NCBI RefSeq assembly: GCF_001677335.1
Contig: NZ_LZYB01000001.1
Location: 62,001 to 126,000, forward strand
DNA: 64,000 bases
Source of the DNA: Erythrobacter dokdonensis DSW-74
GTDB lineage: Bacteria; Pseudomonadota; Alphaproteobacteria; Sphingomonadales; Sphingomonadaceae
Direction of reading: 5' to 3'
The notes under the pieces are model-generated. The model did no database searches, was not told the DNA's origin, and saw only the letters and a program-made list of their open reading frames with translations. Below are positions 1 to 8,344 of this stretch, piece by piece (positions within the stretch are counted from its first letter, which is position 1; each line of letters opens with the position of its first letter). A program made the position numbers and the translations under genes.

Positions 1-2
1 AT

Positions 3-269
3 ACGGCGGGAGCAGCTCCTGCCTTCGTGACGGCGGCAGGCTTTGAGTTCGTCTTCCGGCATTGGGGATCGAGGCGCAGCCTCGCGGCGACGGTCGCCTT
101 GGGTGCCACCGCTTCGGTTCTGTGGATGGGCGGACTCCTTTTCTTCGAACGAGCGGAGTTTGGGCTCGGTGCCAATTACGTGACTTTAGCGCTGGCAATA
201 GCTGGAGCCTTGCCTGCCGCGCTTATGCCACTCACCCGCTTCGCGAAGGATCGCAGGACCTGGCGCTAA
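3..269 (+). CDS. C-terminal part of an unrecognised membrane protein (5' cut by window edge)
   Basis: The frame is open from the first bases of the window to a TAA at 267-269, so the true start probably lies upstream; a GTG at 27 is the first internal candidate. The visible ~88 residues hold two hydrophobic segments (about residues 20-40 and 50-70 from the GTG) separated by a short charged loop, ending in a basic tail. No family is recognised. It converges on yciB and overlaps its 3' end by 4 bases. Codon use is slightly less GC-biased than the neighbours, so being a real gene is likely but not certain. Confidence 0.5.
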   Translation, partial: TAGAAPAFVTAAGFEFVFRHWGSRRSLAATVALGATASVLWMGGLLFFERAEFGLGANYVTLALAIAGALPAALMPLTRFAKDRRTWR

Positions 270-916
270 CTCCCCGTCGGCGGCTCGTTCTTGAGCGGCT
301 CGTCGCGCTCTTCAAAGCTGAGCCCGTGCTTCAGCAGCATCGGGATCTGGCTGAAGGTGAACAGGAAGGTCAGCGGCAGAAACACCCAGAACTTGGCCCA
401 TAGCCAGCCTTCGAAATCGAGCTGGGCCCGAAGTATCTCGTTCAGCCCGGCAAGGCACAGGAAGAACACGCCCCAGTTGCGCGACAGCTTGAGCCAGCCC
501 GCGTCCGAGAGGCCTTCGAAAGCGGCTTCGAGCAGGATCCTGAGCAGCGCCTTGCCGGCGAAGAACCCGCCGAGCAAAGCGACGCCGAAAGTCGCATAGA
601 TGATGGTTGGCTTGATCTGCACGAAGGTCGGATCGCCGAAGAAGATGGTAAGGCTGCCGAAGCCGACGATCAGCGCAGTCGAGAACCACAGCATCGGCGA
701 AACCTTGCCCAGCCGCCATTTGGAGAATACCAGCGCGGCCACCGCGGCGACCATGAAGGCACCGGTGCCATATGTGATGGCAATGAGCTCGCCCCCGGCG
801 CTTGTCTCTTCCGGCGACATCCAGCGGTAGACGCCGAGGAATACCAGCAGCGGGCCGTAATCGACCGCGACGTTGAGCCAGCTCGAGGCGGCTTTCTTGC
901 CTTCGCTCTCGCTCAT
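266..916 (-). CDS. yciB: YciB/IspZ family inner membrane septation protein
   Basis: Small multi-pass inner-membrane protein of the YciB (intracellular septation protein A) family, linked to cell-envelope synthesis and division; biochemical role unknown. The 216-residue product has about five to six membrane segments, with the family-typical stretch around FFGDPTFVQIKPT (near residue 95) and the NWGVFFLCLAGLNE segment near residue 150. ATG at 916 overlaps the ftsY stop as ATGA; an in-frame GTG one codon upstream is less likely. Last gene of the dapF-mtaB-ftsY-yciB operon, where coupling to ftsY by overlap suggests co-translation. Confidence 0.93.
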   Translation of the reverse strand: MSESEGKKAASSWLNVAVDYGPLLVFLGVYRWMSPEETSAGGELIAITYGTGAFMVAAVAALVFSKWRLGKVSPMLWFSTALIVGFGSLTIFFGDPTFVQIKPTIIYATFGVALLGGFFAGKALLRILLEAAFEGLSDAGWLKLSRNWGVFFLCLAGLNEILRAQLDFEGWLWAKFWVFLPLTFLFTFSQIPMLLKHGLSFEERDEPLKNEPPTGS

Positions 917-1839
917 CACGCCACCCCCGCGATCACGCGGGCTACCAGATCGGGGTCGAAGGGCCTGAGGTCTTCCATCTTCTCGCCGACGCCGATGGCG
1001 TGGATGGGCAGACCATATTGTTCCGCTGCCGCCACCAGCACGCCGCCGCGCGCGGTGCCGTCGAGCTTGGTCATGATGAGGCCGGTTACGCCCGCCACCT
1101 CCTTGAACACGTCGATCTGCGACAGCGCGTTCTGGCCGTTGGTTGCATCCAGCACCAGCACCACATCATGCGGCGCTTCGGGGTTGAGCCGGCCGAGAAC
1201 GCGGCGGATTTTCGCCAGCTCCTCCATCAGCTCCTTCTTGTTCTGGAGGCGGCCTGCCGTGTCGACGATAAGCGCGTCGATCCCGGTGTCGGTCGCCTGT
1301 TTTACGGCATCGAACACGATCGCTGCCGGATCGCCGCCTTCCGGCCCGCGCACGATGTCGACACCGATGCGTTCCGCCCAGGTCGCCAGCTGACCGATGG
1401 CCGCAGCGCGGAAGGTATCGCCGGCCGCCAGCAGCACGCCGTAGTCATCCTCCTGGAACAGGTGGGCGAGCTTGGCGATGGTGGTGGTCTTGCCGCTTCC
1501 GTTGACCCCGATCACGAGGATCACCTGCGGGCGCGGGAAGGCGGTGATTTCTAGCGGCTTGGCGACGGGGCGCAGGATCGCGGCGATTTCCTCGGCCACG
1601 GCCTCTTTCAGTTCGCGTGCGGTGATTTCGAGGCCGAAGCGCTTGTCCGACAGCCGTGCGCGGATGCGCGCTGCCGCCGAGGGGCCGAGGTCGGACATGA
1701 TCAGCGCGTCCTCGACCTCGTCCAAGGTCGCATCGTCGAGCTTCGCCGTGCCGCCTACACCCGCAAGGTTCGCGGTGAGGCGTTCGGAGGTCTTGGCGAA
1801 GCCGCCGAAGATGCGCTGGGTCCAGCTGGTTTCACTCAT
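916..1839 (-). CDS. ftsY: Signal recognition particle receptor FtsY
   Basis: SRP receptor GTPase that docks ribosome-SRP complexes at the inner membrane for co-translational insertion. The 307-residue protein has the four-helix N domain (about 1-95) and the G domain, with P-loop GVNGSGKTTT at 111-120, DTAGR at 193-197 and TKLDG near 258. The long acidic A domain of Escherichia coli FtsY is absent, as in many alphaproteobacteria, and membrane contact would come from the N-terminal amphipathic helix (TQRIFGGFAK). Start and stop each overlap a neighbour by ATGA, so translation is coupled to mtaB upstream and yciB downstream. Confidence 0.98.
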   Translation of the reverse strand: MSETSWTQRIFGGFAKTSERLTANLAGVGGTAKLDDATLDEVEDALIMSDLGPSAAARIRARLSDKRFGLEITARELKEAVAEEIAAILRPVAKPLEITAFPRPQVILVIGVNGSGKTTTIAKLAHLFQEDDYGVLLAAGDTFRAAAIGQLATWAERIGVDIVRGPEGGDPAAIVFDAVKQATDTGIDALIVDTAGRLQNKKELMEELAKIRRVLGRLNPEAPHDVVLVLDATNGQNALSQIDVFKEVAGVTGLIMTKLDGTARGGVLVAAAEQYGLPIHAIGVGEKMEDLRPFDPDLVARVIAGVA

Positions 1840-3011
1840 GCGAGCAGGCCCTCCCTGGCCTCGCGGATCGTCACGTCAATGATCGCCCCCGCCGAAACCC
1901 CTTCCGGCAGGGCGACGCGAGCGTAATTCGGGGCATAGCCGGTGCCGTCGCGTTCGACGAGGACAGGCAGGCTTTCCCCCACAAGGCTCTGGAGCCAGGC
2001 GGTGCGGACCGCGGCCGAGCGGACACGCAATTCGGTCGCACGCGCTTTTACTACCTCGCGGGCGACCTGAGGCATCCGTGCCGCCGGAGTGCCGGGGCGG
2101 GGCGAGAAGGGGAAGATGTGAGCATGGACGATGCCAAGCTCGTCGATGATCGACAGGTTGTCGCCATGGTGAGTCGCATCCTCTGTCGGAAAGCCGGCGA
2201 TCAGGTCGGCGCCGATCGCGATACCGGGGCGTAGTGCCTTAAGCCGGCCCACCAGTTCCACCGCATCGCGGCGCAAATGGCGGCGCTTCATGCGCTTGAG
2301 GATCAGGTCGGCGCCGTGCTGCAAGGACAGGTGGAGATGCGGCATCACCCGCTCCTCATGCGCCAGCAGCTCGAACAAGGCAGGGTCGATCTCCACCCCG
2401 TCAACCGAAGACAGGCGCAGGCGTGGCAGGGCAGGGAAGGCGGAAAGGATCGCGGCGACTAGCGTGCCCAGCCGGGGCGCGCCATCCAGATCATGCCCCC
2501 AGCTGGTCAGATCGACCCCGGTGAGCACGACTTCGCTTGCACCTGCTGCCAGATGCGCTTCGACCTCGCGCAGCACAGCGGCCACGGTCAGGGAACGGCT
2601 CGTCCCGCGTCCCTGCGGGATCACGCAGAAGGTACAGGCATGGTCGCAGCCGTTCTGCACCGCGACGAAGGCGCGGGTGCGTGCCGGGGCTAGCGGCGGT
2701 GCCTCGGCGGGCACGTTCCACGCCCTTGGGTCGAGCTTGGCGGCGTTCGCAACCAGCCCGTCCACCTCAACCATCGCGCCGATTTCCGCGCGGTCGATCT
2801 CTGCCGCGCAGCCGGTGACGACAAGGCGCGCTGAGGGATGATCCCGGCGCGCGCGGCGGATCGCTTGCCGGGTCTGGCGCAGCGCCTCTCCCGTGACAGC
2901 GCAGGAATTGACCACGACGAGATTTTCCTCGCCCGCCAGCATCGCACGCATGCGCTCAGCTTCGGCGATGTTCATGCGGCAGCCGAGCGAGATGATCTGC
3001 GGCGCGTTCAT
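1836..3011 (-). CDS. mtaB: tRNA (N6-threonylcarbamoyladenosine(37)-C2)-methylthiotransferase MtaB
   Basis: Radical-SAM methylthiotransferase that converts t6A37 to ms2t6A37 in tRNAs reading ANN codons. The 391-residue protein has the N-terminal Fe-S cysteines C11, C37 and C68, and the radical-SAM motif CDHACTFC (C122, C126, C129). The reading frame stays open 71 codons further upstream inside dapF, but ATG at 3011 is chosen because it overlaps the dapF stop as ATGA and begins right at the conserved ISLGCRMN motif. A thematic partner, tsaD (t6A synthesis), lies about 48 kb away in the same window. Confidence 0.95.
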   Translation of the reverse strand: MNAPQIISLGCRMNIAEAERMRAMLAGEENLVVVNSCAVTGEALRQTRQAIRRARRDHPSARLVVTGCAAEIDRAEIGAMVEVDGLVANAAKLDPRAWNVPAEAPPLAPARTRAFVAVQNGCDHACTFCVIPQGRGTSRSLTVAAVLREVEAHLAAGASEVVLTGVDLTSWGHDLDGAPRLGTLVAAILSAFPALPRLRLSSVDGVEIDPALFELLAHEERVMPHLHLSLQHGADLILKRMKRRHLRRDAVELVGRLKALRPGIAIGADLIAGFPTEDATHHGDNLSIIDELGIVHAHIFPFSPRPGTPAARMPQVAREVVKARATELRVRSAAVRTAWLQSLVGESLPVLVERDGTGYAPNYARVALPEGVSAGAIIDVTIREAREGLLA

Positions 3012-3841
3012 GCGTAATCTTCCCATACGAAGCTGCCGCGAAAGCTCTCTGCCGCAGGCCCGCTCATCAGGATCGAGCCGTGCGGCTCCCATGCGATGAT
3101 CAGATCGCCGCCAGGCAGGCTGACGCGAACCGGGCTCTTTGCCAGTCCGCGCCGGATTGCCGCTACTGCCGTAGCGCAGGCACCGGTGCCGCAGGCCCGC
3201 GTCAGACCCGCCCCCCGTTCCCACACCCGCAAGACAAGGTGGTCGCGCCCGGCAAGGCTGGCGACATTGACGTTCACCCTTTCGGGGAACAGCGGATCGT
3301 GTTCGATATCCGGGCCGAGCGTCTCGAGCGGCACCGCGGCGGCATCCTCGACGAAGAATATCACATGCGGATTGCCGACATTGACCGCCATCGGCGCATC
3401 GAGGCTATCCCAGCCGACGGGCATGGAGAAGGTATCCATCGCATAGGCAAGCGGGATCGCGTCCCATTCAAACCGCGGCTTGCCCATGTCGACCCGCGCG
3501 CCGCCTGTTTCCGGTTCCAGTGCAATCGGCCCGCCGCCGGTTTCGATCGTCACCGGCTCGCCGTGCAGCAGGGCAACCGCCCGCGATGCATTGCCGCAGG
3601 CTTCCACTTCGCCGCCGTCCGAATTGAAGATCCGCATGCGGAAAGCGCAGGTCTCGCTGGGCTCCAGCAGCACGAGTTGATCGCAACCGATCCCGGTGTG
3701 CCGGTCAGCCAGCGCCCGCGCCAACTTTGCGGTGATGGGCGGCACCGGCGCTGTCCGCGCGTCGATCACGACAAAATCATTGCCGAGACCGTGCATCTTG
3801 ATGAAGGGAACAGGCAGCGTCACGGCCCCGCATCTATGCAT
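3008..3841 (-). CDS. dapF: Diaminopimelate epimerase
   Basis: Cofactor-free epimerase interconverting LL- and meso-diaminopimelate for lysine and peptidoglycan synthesis. Both catalytic cysteines are present, in EACGNASRA (C82) and TRACGTGAC (C217), and the KMHGLGNDF signature is near residue 15. Length 277 as drawn from ATG at 3841; a GTG at 3823 with GGGG just upstream would remove six residues and is equally plausible. Lies 29 bases behind the GGDEF-EAL gene and overlaps mtaB, so it sits in a five-gene minus-strand operon with no amino-acid-synthesis theme. Confidence 0.96.
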   Translation of the reverse strand: MHRCGAVTLPVPFIKMHGLGNDFVVIDARTAPVPPITAKLARALADRHTGIGCDQLVLLEPSETCAFRMRIFNSDGGEVEACGNASRAVALLHGEPVTIETGGGPIALEPETGGARVDMGKPRFEWDAIPLAYAMDTFSMPVGWDSLDAPMAVNVGNPHVIFFVEDAAAVPLETLGPDIEHDPLFPERVNVNVASLAGRDHLVLRVWERGAGLTRACGTGACATAVAAIRRGLAKSPVRVSLPGGDLIIAWEPHGSILMSGPAAESFRGSFVWEDYA

Positions 3842-3870
3842 GCGCGGCGCGCGCGTCCAGTGCTGGCGGG

Positions 3871-5544
3871 TCAGGAGCTGGCCGCGCGCGGTATCCCCGG
3901 TTGTTGATTGTGCGGCTCTGCGACATCGGGCGTGACCCGCGCGAGCCTGCCTTGCGTTGCAAGCCGTTCGCGCACTTTCTGCGCACTTTCGGGCTTGCCA
4001 TAGACATAGCCCTGCGCCTTGATCTGGCCCATTGATCGCAGTTCAGTGAGGATTTCCTCGCTTTCCACACCCTCCGCGGTAAGCGGCAGTTCAAGTTCGC
4101 GACCCAAGGCCACGATTGCATCGATGAGGCGCGAACGGGTCCCGGGCTCGCGCAATTCCCTGACAAAGCTGCGGTCGATCTTGATGCGGTCGAAGGGCAG
4201 GTTGCGCAGCTGTTCGAGGCTCGAATAGCCTGTGCCGAAGTCGTCCAGGCTGACCTGCACGCCCTGATTTCGCAAGGAAATGATCATCGATCGCACCAGT
4301 CCGATATTCTCGTGCAGGCAGCTTTCGGTTATCTCGATCTCCAGCCTTCGTGGCGGGAAGTTGGTCTCTATCAGCCGCTTGAGCAGGCGCTGGGCAAACC
4401 AGGGATCACGCAGCTGCACGGGCGAGATGTTGATCGCGAGTGTAAGATCGTCATCCCACTCGCGCGCATCCATGAAGGCGCGGTCCATGAGCTGTTCGGA
4501 AAGCTGGCTGATCAGTCCCATTTCCTCGGCGATGGGAATGAAGATTTCGGGGCTGACAAGCCCGAGCTGTTCGGAATGCCAGCGTGCCAGCATCTCGAAA
4601 CCGACCAACTGGCCGGTGTCGATGTCGATCTGTTGTTCGTAATAGGGAACGAATTCCTGCTGGGCGAGCCCGCGCCGGATGCCCGATTCGAGCTGGTTAC
4701 GGAAGCGCAGCTCGTTTTCCATACTGGATTCGAACCAGAAATGGCGGTTTCGTCCCTGCTTCTTGGCATGGTAGAGCGCCATGTCCGCACGGTGCATCAA
4801 CACTCCGGCGTCGACCACGGTGCCGGGCGTTCCGTCCGCGTCGTGATCGGTCGAAAGCCCGACCGAGACGGTCATTTCAACAGTGAACTCGCGCAACTGC
4901 ATGGGCTCGGCCACTGTGGCGAACAGCCGGATGACGAGATCGTCGATCACTTCGAAATGGCCGACGGGGTAGGGCATCACGAAAGCGAATTCATCACCCC
5001 CAAGTCGCGCCAGACGCGCCTCGCGCGGCAGCAGGGTGCGGATCTTCTGGCACAGGCTGATCAGCACCTCATCGCCACAGCCATGACCATACATGTCATT
5101 GATCTGTTTGAAATGATCGAGATCGATCATGCAATATGCGATCGCTTCGCCGCGTTGCGCGGCCCGCTTGCGCAGGTCTTCGGTCGCCTCGATCATGCTG
5201 CGACGATTGAGGCATTGCGTCAGCGGATCGGTTGCTGCCAGCAGCCGCGCCTGATCTTCCGCGCGGCGGCGTTCAGCAATCTCGCTGGTCAACTCGCGGT
5301 AGCGCCGCCAGCCGAACACGGTCAGGGCGATGTTGAGCAACAGCGCGCTTGCCAGCAGGTGGTCGGGCGCATGCCCCGCGCCGAACAACGACCGGATTGC
5401 GTCGGGCAATACTATGCCGCCCGTTGCAAGCATCAGCAGTATGGCCGCAGCTGCAATCCCCAGCGCCACGAAATCGCGCTCGGCGGCCTGCAGTGGGTTG
5501 TCGTCTTCCTGATCTATCAAGGCCGTCATTCCTGCTTGCGTCAT
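3871..5544 (-). CDS. Membrane-anchored GGDEF-EAL cyclic-di-GMP turnover protein
   Basis: Predicted bifunctional cyclic-di-GMP enzyme. Two membrane helices lie at about 27-47 and 62-80, followed by a short linker, a GGDEF domain (about 100-270) with intact GGDEF, and an EAL domain (about 285-535). The I-site RxxD five residues before GGDEF is absent, so no product inhibition is expected. The EAL signature reads EMLARW instead of EALxRW but keeps the metal-binding glutamate. The other phosphodiesterase landmarks (NISP, ITES, DDFGTGYSS, IKIDRSF, AEGVES) are present, so phosphodiesterase activity looks intact. No sensory domain beyond the membrane pair is visible. It precedes dapF by 29 bases. 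Confidence 0.93.
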   Translation of the reverse strand: MTQAGMTALIDQEDDNPLQAAERDFVALGIAAAAILLMLATGGIVLPDAIRSLFGAGHAPDHLLASALLLNIALTVFGWRRYRELTSEIAERRRAEDQARLLAATDPLTQCLNRRSMIEATEDLRKRAAQRGEAIAYCMIDLDHFKQINDMYGHGCGDEVLISLCQKIRTLLPREARLARLGGDEFAFVMPYPVGHFEVIDDLVIRLFATVAEPMQLREFTVEMTVSVGLSTDHDADGTPGTVVDAGVLMHRADMALYHAKKQGRNRHFWFESSMENELRFRNQLESGIRRGLAQQEFVPYYEQQIDIDTGQLVGFEMLARWHSEQLGLVSPEIFIPIAEEMGLISQLSEQLMDRAFMDAREWDDDLTLAINISPVQLRDPWFAQRLLKRLIETNFPPRRLEIEITESCLHENIGLVRSMIISLRNQGVQVSLDDFGTGYSSLEQLRNLPFDRIKIDRSFVRELREPGTRSRLIDAIVALGRELELPLTAEGVESEEILTELRSMGQIKAQGYVYGKPESAQKVRERLATQGRLARVTPDVAEPHNQQPGIPRAASS

Positions 5545-5720
5545 GGGGCGGGCGAGCGGGCGACTCTTGTTTTCTCTTTCCCCAAATCACGCAAAGTCTC
5601 GCAGGACGGGATAAATATCGGGTTAATCGGGACTTGGGCCACAGCGGGGCTTGAGCGTGGCCGAGCCGGCGGGCTATCGACAGGTGCGATTATGTCGAAC
5701 CTGCAAGGAGCAAGCGTCCC

Positions 5721-6143
5721 ATGACCCGTCCCGCGCCGAGCTACTGGCTGATGAAGTCCGAACCGTTCAAATATAGCTGGGACGATCTCGTGGCCGAGGG
5801 CGAGGGCACCTGGGACGGGGTGCGCAATTATCAGGCGAGGAACAACCTCGCCGCGATGCAGGTGGGGGACGAGGCGTTCTTCTACCACTCGCGCGAAGGG
5901 CTTGAAATCGTTGGTATCTGCACCATCAGCGTCGCGGGTATCACCGATCCCACCGACGAGACCGGCAAGTGGGCGGCGGTGAAGGTCAAGCCTAAGGAGA
6001 AATTCGTCCATCCCGTGACGCTTACGGCGATCAAGGCCGAGCCGCGGCTGGCCGAGATGCAACTGATCCGCCAGTCGCGCCTGTCGGTATGCGGGGTCAC
6101 GCCGGAAGAATGGCGCGTCATCTGCGAAATGGCGCAGGGATAG
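5721..6143 (+). CDS. EVE domain-containing protein
   Basis: A 140-residue single-domain EVE (PUA-like fold) protein, a family related to YTH domains that is thought to bind modified bases in nucleic acid. It begins with the characteristic YWLMKSEP and continues with WDGVRNYQARNNL and an FYHSREG segment, matching the stand-alone bacterial members. ATG at 5721 follows a good Shine-Dalgarno (AAGGAG, 10 bases upstream). It is monocistronic and convergent with the ThDP-enzyme gene. The biological target is unknown; assignment to the family is firm. Confidence 0.93.
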   Translation: MTRPAPSYWLMKSEPFKYSWDDLVAEGEGTWDGVRNYQARNNLAAMQVGDEAFFYHSREGLEIVGICTISVAGITDPTDETGKWAAVKVKPKEKFVHPVTLTAIKAEPRLAEMQLIRQSRLSVCGVTPEEWRVICEMAQG

Positions 6144-6147
6144 CCGC

Positions 6148-6163
6148 TGTTTCACGTGAAACG
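6148..6163. promoter_or_regulatory. parS-like palindrome, site 1
   Basis: TGTTTCACGTGAAACG matches the widely conserved ParB-binding parS consensus TGTTTCACGTGAAACA at 15 of 16 positions and keeps the whole 14-base palindromic core. It sits in the 106-base gap between two convergent genes. ParB binding is an inference. Confidence 0.65.
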
Positions 6164-6174
6164 CCGCGCAAGCA

Positions 6175-6224
6175 GGGGTCTGGCGGGGGGCTGGCGGGGG
6201 TCTGGGCAGGGTCGAGAGGCCTCT
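6175..6224. repeat. GGGGTCT-type repeat tract beside parS-like site 1
   Basis: Strand-biased G-rich tract with GGGGTCT at 6175-6181 and again inside CTGGCGGGGGTCT (6191-6203), closing with the perfect 10-base palindrome AGAGGCCTCT (6215-6224). The 13-mer CTGGCGGGGGTCT recurs at 42229-42241, also next to a parS-like site. It could also help terminate the two converging transcripts. Confidence 0.5.
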
Positions 6225-6249
6225 GGAGCCACGCAACCACCCCGTCACA

Positions 6250-7941
6250 TCACCCTGCCGGTTTGGCTCTCGCCCGCAGCCCGCTGATCGTCGCACCGCT
6301 TGCCGCGATACGTTCCAGATCGGTCAGCGCATGGATCAGCCGCAGCCCCGTGCGGCCCCTGGCCTCGTCCAGCGCGGCGATGAATTCGCCCGTTGTCTCC
6401 ACCCGGGCGCTCCACGCCCCGTAGGCTGCACCGAGCGCCGCAAAGTCGGGATTGGCCAGCGCCGTGGCCGAGACACGTCCCGGATACTCGCGCTCCTGAT
6501 GCATCCGGATCGTGCCGTAGGCGCCGTTGTCCACCACCACCACGATCAGGCTTGCGCCATATTGCGCGGCGGTTGCCAGTTCCTGTCCGTTCATCAGGAA
6601 ATCCCCGTCACCTGCCACGGCGACAACGGTACGCTCCGGATAGCGCAAGGCGGCGGCGACAGCGGCGGGGACGCCATAGCCCATCGCGCCGCAGGTGGGT
6701 GCTAGCTGTCCGGGATAGGCCTCGTAACGCCAGTAACGGTGCCACCAGCCCGCAAAATTGCCTGCCCCGTTGCAGATGATGGTGTCGGCAGGCAGGCTCT
6801 CGCGCATCGCCGCGACACACGCGCCAAGGTCGATGCCCGCCTCCGAAGGCTGCGGGGTTGACCATTCCAGCCATTCGGCATGGGCCTGTGCCCCCGCATC
6901 GAAGGGGATGATGTCGGTATCTTCCCACAGAGCGGCCGCTTCGGCGAATTCGTCGACCGAACAGCACAGTGCCAGATCGGTGCGGTAGACACGGCCCAGC
7001 TCTTCCGGGTCAGGGTGGATGTGGACAAGGGTCTGGCCGGGGTGTTCGAGGGTCGGCACGGCGTAACCATCGGTCGTCGCCTCGCCCAGCCGCGCGCCGA
7101 CCGCGATGACCAGATCGGCTTGTCTGACCCGCTCGACCAGCTTGGGATTGGGGCCATATCCAAGGTTTCCGGCATAGACCGGCGAGGCGGGCGCAATCGC
7201 GTCCTGGCGGCGAAAAGCGGTCGCCACGGGCAGGCCGATCCTCTCGGCGAACTGCTGGAAATATTCGCGTGCCTTGGCGTTCCAGCCCGCGCCGCCGATG
7301 ATCGCAATGGGGCTTGCGGCATCGGCGATCAGACCCAGCAACGCCTGCATCGCATCGGGGCAGGCGGCCTGTGCGGTACGCGTGACGAAGGGGCGCGGGG
7401 CGAGGCTGGCGGGAACCTGCTCCACCAGCATGTCTTCGGGCAGGGCGAGCACGACCGGGCCGGGGCGCCCGTTGATCGCTGTCGCATGGGCGCGGGCGAT
7501 GTATTCGGGGATGCGCAGCGGATCGTCGATCCGTGCGGCCCATTTGCAAACGGGTGCGAAGAAGGCGGTGAAATCGACCTCCTGGAACCCCTCGCGGCCC
7601 TGCGCCGTGCGCGCGACATCGCCCACGAACAGGATCATCGGTTGCGAATCCTGATGCGCCACATGCACGCCGATCGCGGCATTGGTAGCCCCCGGCCCGC
7701 GCGTGACGAAGGCGATACCCGGGCGCCCCGAACCTGCGGCGTTCATCGCCCCGTCGGCGCAGGCCATGAAGGCCGCGCCGCCTTCCTGGCGGCAGGTGAC
7801 GACGTCGATTTCAGGCCGGTCGGGCAGCGCATCAAGCACCGCCAGGAAGCTCTCTCCGGGCACGGTGAAAATGCGCGTCGCGCCCTGTTCGGCAAGGCAA
7901 TCGACCAGCAGCGCTGCAGCGCTCCTGAAGCTATCAGGCAC
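6250..7941 (-). CDS. Thiamine diphosphate-dependent enzyme, acetolactate synthase large-subunit family
   Basis: A 563-residue three-domain ThDP enzyme. The N-terminal PYR domain has the activating glutamate in VPGESFLAVLD, the middle domain is Rossmann-like (about 195-330), and the C-terminal PP domain has the ThDP/Mg motif AGDGDFLMNG near residue 445. The family includes acetolactate synthases, glyoxylate carboligase and benzoylformate decarboxylase. No regulatory small subunit (ilvH/ilvN) is adjacent, so a catabolic carboligase or decarboxylase is more likely than branched-chain biosynthesis, but the substrate cannot be read. It stands alone between a convergent EVE gene and a divergent small membrane-protein gene. 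Confidence 0.85.
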   Translation of the reverse strand: MPDSFRSAAALLVDCLAEQGATRIFTVPGESFLAVLDALPDRPEIDVVTCRQEGGAAFMACADGAMNAAGSGRPGIAFVTRGPGATNAAIGVHVAHQDSQPMILFVGDVARTAQGREGFQEVDFTAFFAPVCKWAARIDDPLRIPEYIARAHATAINGRPGPVVLALPEDMLVEQVPASLAPRPFVTRTAQAACPDAMQALLGLIADAASPIAIIGGAGWNAKAREYFQQFAERIGLPVATAFRRQDAIAPASPVYAGNLGYGPNPKLVERVRQADLVIAVGARLGEATTDGYAVPTLEHPGQTLVHIHPDPEELGRVYRTDLALCCSVDEFAEAAALWEDTDIIPFDAGAQAHAEWLEWSTPQPSEAGIDLGACVAAMRESLPADTIICNGAGNFAGWWHRYWRYEAYPGQLAPTCGAMGYGVPAAVAAALRYPERTVVAVAGDGDFLMNGQELATAAQYGASLIVVVVDNGAYGTIRMHQEREYPGRVSATALANPDFAALGAAYGAWSARVETTGEFIAALDEARGRTGLRLIHALTDLERIAASGATISGLRARAKPAG

Positions 7942-8071
7942 GTGTCAAACTCCCCTCTTGTCCGATCCGGCTCTACATCCGCGCGGGGGAGCGCGCAAAC
8001 CGCCACCAATTCACAGGCGTGGAAGGCCTGTCCCAAGCTGTGACAGGTTGCGCAAGGGGCGTTTCCAAAGG

Positions 8072-8086
8072 TTAAGAAAATGTTAA
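8072..8086. promoter_or_regulatory. CtrA-type box TTAA-N7-TTAA
   Basis: A perfect TTAA-GAAAATG-TTAA matches the full CtrA-binding consensus of alphaproteobacteria. It lies 9 bases before the ATG of the 82-residue membrane protein and about 130 bases upstream of the divergent ThDP gene. So close to the ATG it would block transcription or translation initiation unless the mRNA is leaderless. Confidence 0.45.
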
Positions 8087-8095
8087 ACCGCAGCC

Positions 8096-8344
8096 ATGAC
8101 TCGCGAACCCCCTGTCAGCGACCTCATTGCCCACCCGCGCGGCGGTTACCAGCGTCGCCGTAGCCTTGTTCTCACCGAAGAGAGCGCCCGCCATCCGTTC
8201 CGGGCTTTGCTGCCGCCGCATGTAAAGCGCGACCTGATCCCGATCCCGGCCGAAGACCTGTGGCGCCTGACGCTGGCCGATGTGCGCGGCTTTGCCAGCG
8301 TCTACGTGGCGGCGACCGCGGCGATCCTCGTTTTCATCATCTGA
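8096..8344 (+). CDS. Small hypothetical protein with C-terminal membrane anchor
   Basis: An 82-residue protein of no recognised family. A polar, arginine- and proline-rich N-terminal two-thirds (basic cluster GGYQRRRSL near residue 17) is followed by one hydrophobic helix covering about residues 66-82, running to the C-terminus (tail-anchored topology). The ATG at 8096 is directly preceded by a perfect CtrA-type box. Its 3' end overlaps the convergent transporter gene by 8 bases. Codon use is typical of the neighbourhood, supporting a real gene. Confidence 0.7.
   Translation: MTREPPVSDLIAHPRGGYQRRRSLVLTEESARHPFRALLPPHVKRDLIPIPAEDLWRLTLADVRGFASVYVAATAAILVFII

Noticed and set aside
3012..3224. 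N-terminal extension of mtaB
   Set aside because: Lies wholly inside dapF; the ATGA overlap start at 3011 begins at the conserved MTTase motif.
4312..5724. Plus-strand 470-codon open frame
   Set aside because: Antisense of the GGDEF-EAL gene, which shows clear conserved motifs on the other strand.
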